Below, one piece after another: positions 47,923 to 54,162 of a stretch of 54,162 nt of DNA (its first letter is position 1; the number at the start of each line of letters is the position of its first letter). Location of the stretch: the NCBI GenBank assembly GCA_028456385.1, contig JALNQF010000282.1, positions 1 through 54,162 of the forward strand, in the 5' to 3' direction. The translations under genes were made by a program, and so were the position numbers. The notes beneath the pieces are model-generated. The model did no database searches and was not told the DNA's origin. It saw only the letters and a program-made list of their open reading frames with translations. The DNA comes from Ophiosphaerella korrae (lineage: Eukaryota > Ascomycota > Dothideomycetes > Pleosporales > Phaeosphaeriaceae).

Positions 47923-48290
47923 TGTTGGTGCCCGGCGGCTGAGCCGAAAGGGGCCTGCCGTGCACGGCGGGTTTCACGTGCACTGGCTACGAGGCGGCCG
48001 GGGTTAGAGTTCTTATGCACACTTGTGGCGTTGGCTGATTGGCTGTCAACCCGACAAGCTGTCCGTTGACCTATAAAAAGCAGGGTCGCTCCAGGCATCT
48101 ACTAAAGTGATCATGCGAAATTAGGCAGCAGCATCAGATAGAGCAGCGCTAGTAGAGCTGGCTCGATTGTAGAGCTGGCTCGATTGGTAGAAAATATGGC
48201 CTGTAGCGAGTTAGATAAACTCCCACTTGGATTTGTTGATTCTACGTCATGTCCGCTTGCGGGCGTTAGAACAGCTGTATGCTATGCTGC
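47923..48290 (+). mobile_element. Possible solo LTR
   Basis: Starts TGTTGGTGCCCGGCGGC, GC-rich at first, with CTATAAAAAGCAGG near 48071, the layout of an LTR promoter. The right end is uncertain. Tandem GTAGAGCTGGCTCGATT units lie at about 48150-48190. No internal coding region is attached. Confidence 0.3.
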
Positions 48291-48689
48291 ATCATAAAAT
48301 TATTTCATGGCCTCACTCTCATTAATATTGACAAATCGCTAATGATTGACTACTGGGGAGAGCGCGCCTTTCGTTGAAATGCATGTGAATTCGATCAGCC
48401 CCACGTTCCGCGCCTACTGTGGCACAGTGATCAGGCGACACTTTGGCCGGAAGGTATCTCTGCCCCGCGCTTCCAGTTCTTGACTTTCGGCGCCTATCTT
48501 CTAGGGAATCCCGTATACCATCCTAATTCCTGGAAGAAGTTGCCCTTCTCTGCTTGCCGCCCATATTTGTGTCCGTCCCGCATGGCTTACCCGTTCTTGT
48601 CTTTACGCACCCATCTTCTAGAAAATCCCGTATACCCTCCCGATCCTTGTGTGTTATTCTCCCTACGCTATTTTTCTTATCGTCACTGC

Positions 48690-48890
48690 GATTATCTACA
48701 ATTATTGTTGCAAAAGTTAGAACAGACGATGCTGCATTAATTGTTGTTAATTCTGTACAAAAGGCAACTCTAGGGCGGCGAGTTAACTGCGGAGGAAACA
48801 GGAGACATGAAGGGTCGGAGGGAGACAGAACTTCACGCGAACAAGAGAGGGAGGGATACAGACAAAGTCAACGTATTTGGAAAGGCTGGA
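48690..48890 (+). repeat. Dispersed repeat, copy 1 (pair with 53270-53460)
   Basis: Shares AGAACAGACGATG, GGCAACTCTAGGGCGGCGAG, ACTGCGGAGGAAA and AGACATGAAGGGTCGGAGGG with 53270-53460 in the same orientation. Probably a non-coding piece of a transposon family. Confidence 0.7.
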
Positions 48891-49954
48891 GAGCGACCCA
48901 AAATGGAAGACAAATATTCATTAAGTTGGGATGATAAACCACAGTGGTGCGAAAGTGCGTAGTAGTTGAAGTTGCCTTTCGCTCCTGCATCCTTTCCGTT
49001 CCTAGCTAATCAGAACCTCTTCTAATTCGCTTCGCAATGTTGTGTTGAACTTTGTTTGTTTGTCTCTCTGCTCTTGGTTTGGCTAACGTAGGCTGCGGAC
49101 CTATTTATTGGTGGAGGGTACAACTTCTCCTTTTTCCGAGTTAACAAATTTGCTAAGTTAAGTCTAGAATGGGCCCAGGCTCACTAGAGTTTCTGGACCT
49201 GGAGGCTACAGTGGCTGGTCCATAGACGTGAAAATGTGAAATCGTCCATTGCGATATGCTAAAAAAAAACGTCTGTATTGTAGTCGCTCTGTAACCTAGC
49301 GAGCTTCTTGTCAAGGGTTTTCATTTGCTTGTGAAAATTGTTGTTGGCGGCTCGCCTCGCCTTCAAGGGCGTGGGCAGGTGTGATTTCTGCTGTGAAAGG
49401 GACATGATAGTTTATTGGGCTATGTGAATGAGCAGAACTGTAGCACGCTGTTTGGCTTAATGAGCGCGGAATCGATGAGGCTGTGTAATTTGGATACAGG
49501 TTCCTGTTCGGTTTCCCCCATTGCAGGAACCAAAACCAAGTTCGCGCTTCAGCGCCGTTTCGACTCTTTGGAACGGTTTCCCAAAACCGATCCTCGGTTG
49601 TCTACATTAAGTTAGCAGGCGGTATGTCAAGAACCGAGAGTCTCAAAGGTATCTGCGGCGATGGCCACGCCAACTCGGCAGCGATTAGGAAATACCCATC
49701 GCCGGTAGAGGAGTCCTTAGCAAGCTGGAATCTAGCATCCGTGGCGCGGAGGCTTCCCCAAGGCTTAGGGCATACGGATCATTGTGGAGACGACAGCATC
49801 ACCCTGATGCTAGCATATTGATGGCAACAGATTGAGGGATACCAAAAATAGTGTGAATTGCATTAAAATCTTATAGGAGACTCGGCTGCTGGCAGAAGTA
49901 GCACACTACAAAGGTATAGATATCCGGGGGGTCTCAAGATGCGCGTTGGCTGCT
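48891..49954. other. Intergenic, no supported gene
   Basis: ORFs at 49415-49615 and 49624-49821 show no family sequence. Confidence 0.4.
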
Positions 49955-50530
49955 TTATCTTCGAAGTGTGGAATAAGGTCGTGTGTTGGCGTCACGAAGG
50001 ATATGCGCTTTGGCATTTTTAATCAGCATGCGAGCGCTAGACATCTCGTACATCGACCTGTATATATCCGCTCGCGCAAATATGACGTTCAGTGATCGCC
50101 CGTTTTCTATAGGGTCGGCCGCCGCTTCAAAAAGCTCTCGTCTCGCTGTTCCTGGTAACTCGAGATCGATGGTTCCGGGATTGCTTGCCAAATCAAGCGC
50201 GTTTGCTCACCAGTGTCAGATATGACCGCTTCCTGCGAAGTAGGTGTCAGCCATCAGATGCTAGATATATTCAGCGCATGCGCACACGCACCTTGAGGCA
50301 TCGCGTCACCTAGCCATCGACCTGCCTCAGCCCGATCCTCTCCATGGCGCTACCACCCTGTGCCTGATAGCACACCATCGTATAGCTTTGTCTTTATAGA
50401 AGGCAAAGCATCCTTTATTGGGACAATCATCTCGTACGACGCGCTGATACCGAGTTGAACGCCCATTGTCAAGTCGAGCGAAAGTGATCGCTAGAGCGCC
50501 AATGCAAGTAACATTGGCCCCATCGCGGTA
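49955..50530 (-). pseudogene. Degenerate unidentified gene
   Basis: On the minus strand, protein-like segments occur in changing frames: GANVTCIGALAITFARLDNG (~50520-50330), GEDRAEAGRWLGDAMPQ with a GTGCGT donor and an acceptor near 50235, AVISDTGEQTRLIWQAIPEP, then in another frame ADPIENGRSLNVIFARADIY to a stop at 49955. Composition is coding-like, but the frames cannot be joined without indels. Family unknown. Confidence 0.35.
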
Positions 50531-50596
50531 CTAGTCTAGACCCAAAACGGGGATCACGACTTCTAGCCCTGATATTTGTTCAGTGCTAGAAGAGTA

Positions 50597-51611
50597 TCAT
50601 ATACTCTCGGTTGTAGTTGGAGCCGTTCCAAGTCGCATTTGTTGCAATGTTCTGATAGCCTGATAAACCGTGCGGTGATTGATGTTCGTATCTCGCGGAC
50701 ATGAACCGGTCTCGCGGTGGTGCGAAAGACCACTGCCCGAGGTCAAATCTGCTTGACAGAAGGGGCACGCAACGTTCTTGCCATGGTGAGAGCTCGAGTT
50801 TAGGTGCTTACGATGGTCAGTAACGTCTCCGGACTTGAGTGAAGGCACAAGTTATGCGCCAAGGTGTGCATGAAGAACATACCATGTTCAAGGCATTCTC
50901 ACTCTGGAATGTTTTGCTACAATCGTAGCAGTGGTTTTGCTTGTGGTGATTTAGAGCGTCCATGTGCTGATTGGCGGACAATTGGGTACGGAATCTCTTA
51001 TTACAGGTCTCACACTGGAATTGAGGCTCACGGTGTCCCGTGTCGTCCATGTGCTGATCTGCCGAGCTTTGGGTAAAGAACTCTCGATCGCATGTGTCGC
51101 ATTCGTAACGTGGGCCCCAGTGGTCAAGTGCATTCATGTGTTGGTTAGCAGCTAGCTGGCTGCCAAACTTGCGATCGCATGTCTCGCATTCGAACTGAGG
51201 CTCCCGGTGTCCCGTGTCGTCCATGTGCTGATCTGCCGAGCTTTGGGTAAAGAACTCTCGATCGCATGTGTCGCATTCGTAACGTGGGCCCCAGTGGTCA
51301 AGTGCATTCATGTGTTGGTTAGCAGCTAGCTGGCTGCCAAACTTGCGATCGCATGTCTCGCATTCGAACTGAGGCTCCCGGTGTCCCGTGTCGTCCATGT
51401 GCTGATCTGCCGAGCTTTGGGTAAAGAACTCTCGATCGCATGTGTCGCATTCGTAACGTGGGCCCCAGTGGTCAAGTGCATTCATGTGTTGGTTAGCAGC
51501 TAGCTGGCTGCCAAACTTGCGATCACATGTCTCGCACTCATCGTCATTGTACATCTTGAGCTCGTCTTCAAGGGTTGGTGTGTTAATATTTGATGATAAC
51601 AAGTGGTACAT
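50597..51611 (-). CDS. C2H2 zinc-finger protein with an internally duplicated finger array
   Basis: Exons (minus): 51611-50883 and 50806-50597 (76-bp intron, branch CTGAC), giving 312 residues. It contains seven fingers of the form CETCDRKF/CDTCDREF...H...H: three near-identical tandem pairs plus one diverged finger (CETCNKRF). A short finger (CYDCSKTF...) and a last one, CPFCQADLTSGSGLSHH...C, follow. This is the layout of a fungal C2H2 family whose conserved C-terminal finger ends in ETGSCP. Likely nuclear and DNA-binding. The repeats mean array length may vary between strains. Confidence 0.85.
51031..51552 (-). repeat. 174-bp coding tandem repeat, three copies
   Basis: Period exactly 174 bp (starts at 51031, 51205, 51379; 58 codons = two zinc fingers). 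The first two units and most of the third are identical at DNA level. The third diverges only at its last ~20 bp. Confidence 0.95.
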
Positions 51612-52440
51612 TCATAGATTCTCCACAGGACAGCTGCCGGGGCAGCACGAGATAAGTGTTGCTGCCTGATCGCTGTGCCACAATAAGCGCGGAGAGCGGG
51701 GGCTGCTTATGTAACATCATGCCATGATTTAAAAGTCACAAGCAATCCAACGAAAGGCGGCGCTCTCGCTAGCAGCCAATCACAAGTCTTTCGTTGCAGG
51801 CGCCGTCCCCTGGGCCGCGCCGGGCCGCGTCCCGACACTCTTCTCTAGGCTTTTGTAAAAACTTTCTCTCGTTACCATGATGAAGACTTGTAAATCTGAA
51901 GAAGTAACTTGATGAATCCATGAGTGGCACGGAGTTTCACTTTTCAAAAGCGTTACGAAGGTGAAGGTTTCATGAAACACGCAAGCAGGCGAATGAGAAT
52001 GACGTGGCGATTGTTAGTTTCTTTGATATGTCAGAAATCGAGCAGTTGACCATTACACGAGACTGTTGGAAGAGAAACATTGGAGATTCTTCGAGGAGAC
52101 TACAATCAAAGTGGGTGAGCAACACGCGATGAAAGAATCACGATCAAAAGTGACTCGCGATGAAAGTGACCTGGAAGTGAAGTGACTCGCGGTTATGCTG
52201 GGCCCGCCAGGGTAAAACAACCACAACGTCCGTCCCACGCCTTTCCCACTCCCTGTGTCGGCCTGATTCCCCGTTGAATACTTTTCTTCTCTACACTTGC
52301 GTTTCTACACTTGCATTGGGCCACCAACTGACGCGACACATCTGTCTCTTCACGTCGGATTCCTTCGCGGCGGCGGGCAATCGATCCGTGTCGCCTGCTC
52401 CTCTCTGAATACACCATACTTGTAAAGAATGTTTGATACC
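51612..52440. other. Promoter of the zinc-finger gene and unassigned sequence
   Basis: No supported ORF. Short reiterations of AAGTGACTCGCG near 52140-52195. Confidence 0.4.
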
Positions 52441-53215
52441 CTTACTTATCATTGGCTCTAACATTATAATAGAAACATAGGTGACGTGAACTATGACTTC
52501 CTTGTAGTCTTTGAGCCGCATAATAACCCAAGCTAGACTGTTGTAGATTATGCACTTGTTGCAACGGACAACTTCGTAGAGGATAATAAGGATGAGGATA
52601 ATCTCTTTGCTAAGTCCCTAGATGACTTTGCTAGAATTTAGATTAATAGAAGCATTGTATGTTTCTCTAACTATTTTTAGCCTAAACTAACGGTCATTCT
52701 AGTTCTTGATAATAGTTAGTAGGCTTCCGCAGATTCCTAAGAGCTCCTTTGAAGGCGACAATGCAGATGTAGATGAGCTGGACTGTAGTACTAATAGCAT
52801 ATCGCACTTGATCTACATTCACAGTACTAAGTTCTTTACCTAGATACTTCAAGTTGTTAAGGGGGAATTGCTTCTAGCTATTCTAGAGTAAGTTTTCCCT
52901 CCTGCTTTCGACAGATCTAACATAAGTCTAGGACACCTAGGAATAAGTTAATTAGGCAGCGATGCGACGATTGCGAGGATGAAGACGCGTATCCTATTCT
53001 ACAAAACTGCCGTAGCGCATACGGCGCTATAAGTGCTTTCTAGTGCTTAGCGACTTAACTAACTTAGAGTTTAACAGAGTAACAAGTATGGTAGGATTTG
53101 TCGCGCAGGACCTGAACATTTGGATTTCGAAATAACAGAACCCATAGAACTCGATCGTAACTAGGAAGTATTACTATTGTTATGCGATTAGGCGCACCTC
53201 GTTTGATTATGCACG
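52441..53215 (+). pseudogene. Decayed coding sequence, probably of a mobile element
   Basis: Plus-strand frame from about 52482 reads NYDFLVVFEPHNNP, a stop, VVDYALVATDNFVED, LFAKSLDDFARI, another stop. Later parts fall into other frames. The stops are TAG and TAA where CAG/TGG or CAA would fit. AT content rises rightward. Consistent with a RIP-mutated element; family not identified. Confidence 0.35.
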
Positions 53216-53269
53216 GGCATTGTTGAAAGAATTATCAAGACATACGGTGCGCCTACGCAATTTTTTTCT

Positions 53270-53460
53270 TATTGTTATTGACGATTCTCGTTCGTATGCA
53301 AAAGCTAGAACAGACGATGTTGCACTACATGTTGTTAATTCTTTACAACAGGCAACTCTAGGGCGGCGAGTTGACTGCGGAGGAAATAGGAGACATGAAG
53401 GGTCGGAGGGAGACAGAACTTTACGCGAACGAGGGAGGGATAACGTGAAGAGACACCTGT
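53270..53460 (+). repeat. Dispersed repeat, copy 2 (pair with 48690-48890)
   Basis: See the pair at 48690. It lies inside a 94-codon ORF that is likely fortuitous. Confidence 0.7.
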
Positions 53461-53909
53461 GCCGCGTCGGTCGGTGGCCTAACGGAAGTGTGGAGAAGTA
53501 AAGTGTTCGAAGAGGAGCGGGGAAGCAGGCCACTATGGGGATTGGGTAAAGGCGAGGGACGAACGTTGAGGTTGCTGTCTTATTTGCGACAAGTAGGAGG
53601 ACGGGTTAACGTTTGAGAACGACGCAACGTCTGCCTAATTTATTTTTCCTTGGGAGCCTACTAGAACAGTAGGTTATTTTCATCGAAGGTCACTTTTATA
53701 GCTAGAGCTTTAGCTTTAGTATAAATAATTAGTATTTAGAATATCTTATAAGCTAACAATCTATATCTATATAATCTATATAATAATAGACTATCTTTAT
53801 TTCTATAATACTTCTCTATACTTGTAAGGTAGACTTTACGCAAGATAACTTAATAAGGTAGTTTTAACAATTAACTAAAAAGAGTAAATAGTAGATAAAG
53901 CTATCTAAG
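53461..53909. other. AT-rich, RIP-like flank of the right terminal repeat
   Basis: From about 53690 the sequence becomes very AT-rich (TATATAATCTATATAATAATAG-like) with no frame. Confidence 0.5.
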
Positions 53910-54110
53910 TAAGTACTAGGTATATATACCTAGTAGCTTACTAAGTGCTAACTAAAAGTAGAAAGGTAGTTAAATATTAGTAAGTTCGCAATATTAGTAA
54001 GTTTGTAATGTTAGTAAGTTTATAATATTAGTAAGTTTGTAATATTAGTAAGTTATAAACTTACTAATATTAGTGTAAAAATAAGAGATATAAGGGATAA
54101 CTCCTTTATA
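53910..54110. repeat. Right copy of the terminal direct repeat
   Basis: Same sequence and orientation as 1-228: the CTAGGTATATATACCTAG palindrome, 17-bp TTAGTAAGTTTG units (fewer, and more A/T-shifted), and the AAGGGATAACTCC end. Flanking sequence after 54110 differs from that after 228. Confidence 0.85.
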
Positions 54111-54162
54111 CGTCTCTCTCCTTTTAAAGAGTAAATTCCTAGAGCTTAAAAAGGGCTCTAAT

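Noticed and set aside
51031..51552. 174-bp repeats as a non-coding satellite
   Set aside because: Period is 58 codons and the frame stays open with zinc-finger sequence.

Overview
This window comes from a filamentous ascomycete (Pezizomycotina). The evidence is short GT-AG introns (about 38-100 bp) with CTAAC/CTGAC branch sites, fungal protein families (LysM/CBM18 proteins, killer-toxin-type GH18 chitinase, Zn2Cys6 regulator, GH62, GMC oxidoreductase, fungal rhodopsin-like membrane protein), and repeats with strong C-to-T/G-to-A decay typical of repeat-induced point mutation (RIP). I cannot name the genus.

Layout. 1-927: an AT-rich repeat followed by a heavily mutated 2OG-Fe(II) oxygenase. 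1.5-2.9 kb: an RS-rich hypothetical protein. 3.9-13.8 kb: a chitin module made of a secreted LysM + eight-CBM18 protein (minus), an unknown 219-residue protein (minus) and a very large secreted protein (plus) with a possible NucA/NucB-like nuclease region, CBM18 modules, a GH18 chitinase domain and a cysteine-rich tail. 14.4-21.3 kb: a compact cluster of a TauD/TfdA dioxygenase, a Zn2Cys6 regulator and an MFS exporter; the last two share a divergent promoter and both carry nonsense codons. 21.9-29.8 kb: a GNAT with an internal stop, two hypothetical proteins (one with C2H2 fingers), an intact type-B carboxylesterase and a wrecked alpha/beta hydrolase. 30-32.4 kb: a dead second MFS transporter, an AAA+ ATPase fragment and a transposase scrap. 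32.7-38.7 kb: intact GH62 arabinofuranosidase, GMC oxidoreductase and rhodopsin-like membrane protein. 39.3-44.5 kb: nested retroelement and pogo-like fragments surrounding the purine gene ADE4. 45-51.6 kb: a hypothetical protein, a dead APH-like kinase, a small frameshifted conserved gene and a C2H2 protein with a 174-bp coding tandem repeat. 51.6-54.2 kb: decayed sequence, ending in a second direct copy of the repeat that opens the window.

Many genes (the RS protein, LysM, chitinase, TauD, Zn2Cys6 regulator and even ADE4) need one single-base correction, often in a homopolymer, to become a full reading frame with exact exon-phase agreement. Others carry nonsense codons that could each come from one C-to-T/G-to-A change. 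The window therefore mixes probable base-calling indels with real pseudogenes, and telling them apart decides much of its biology.

The most interesting biology is the 3.9-13.8 kb module: a chitin-degrading, possibly nuclease-carrying secreted protein beside a wall-shielding LysM/CBM18 protein and an unknown cytosolic protein that could serve as self-protection. This resembles a killer-toxin-like set.
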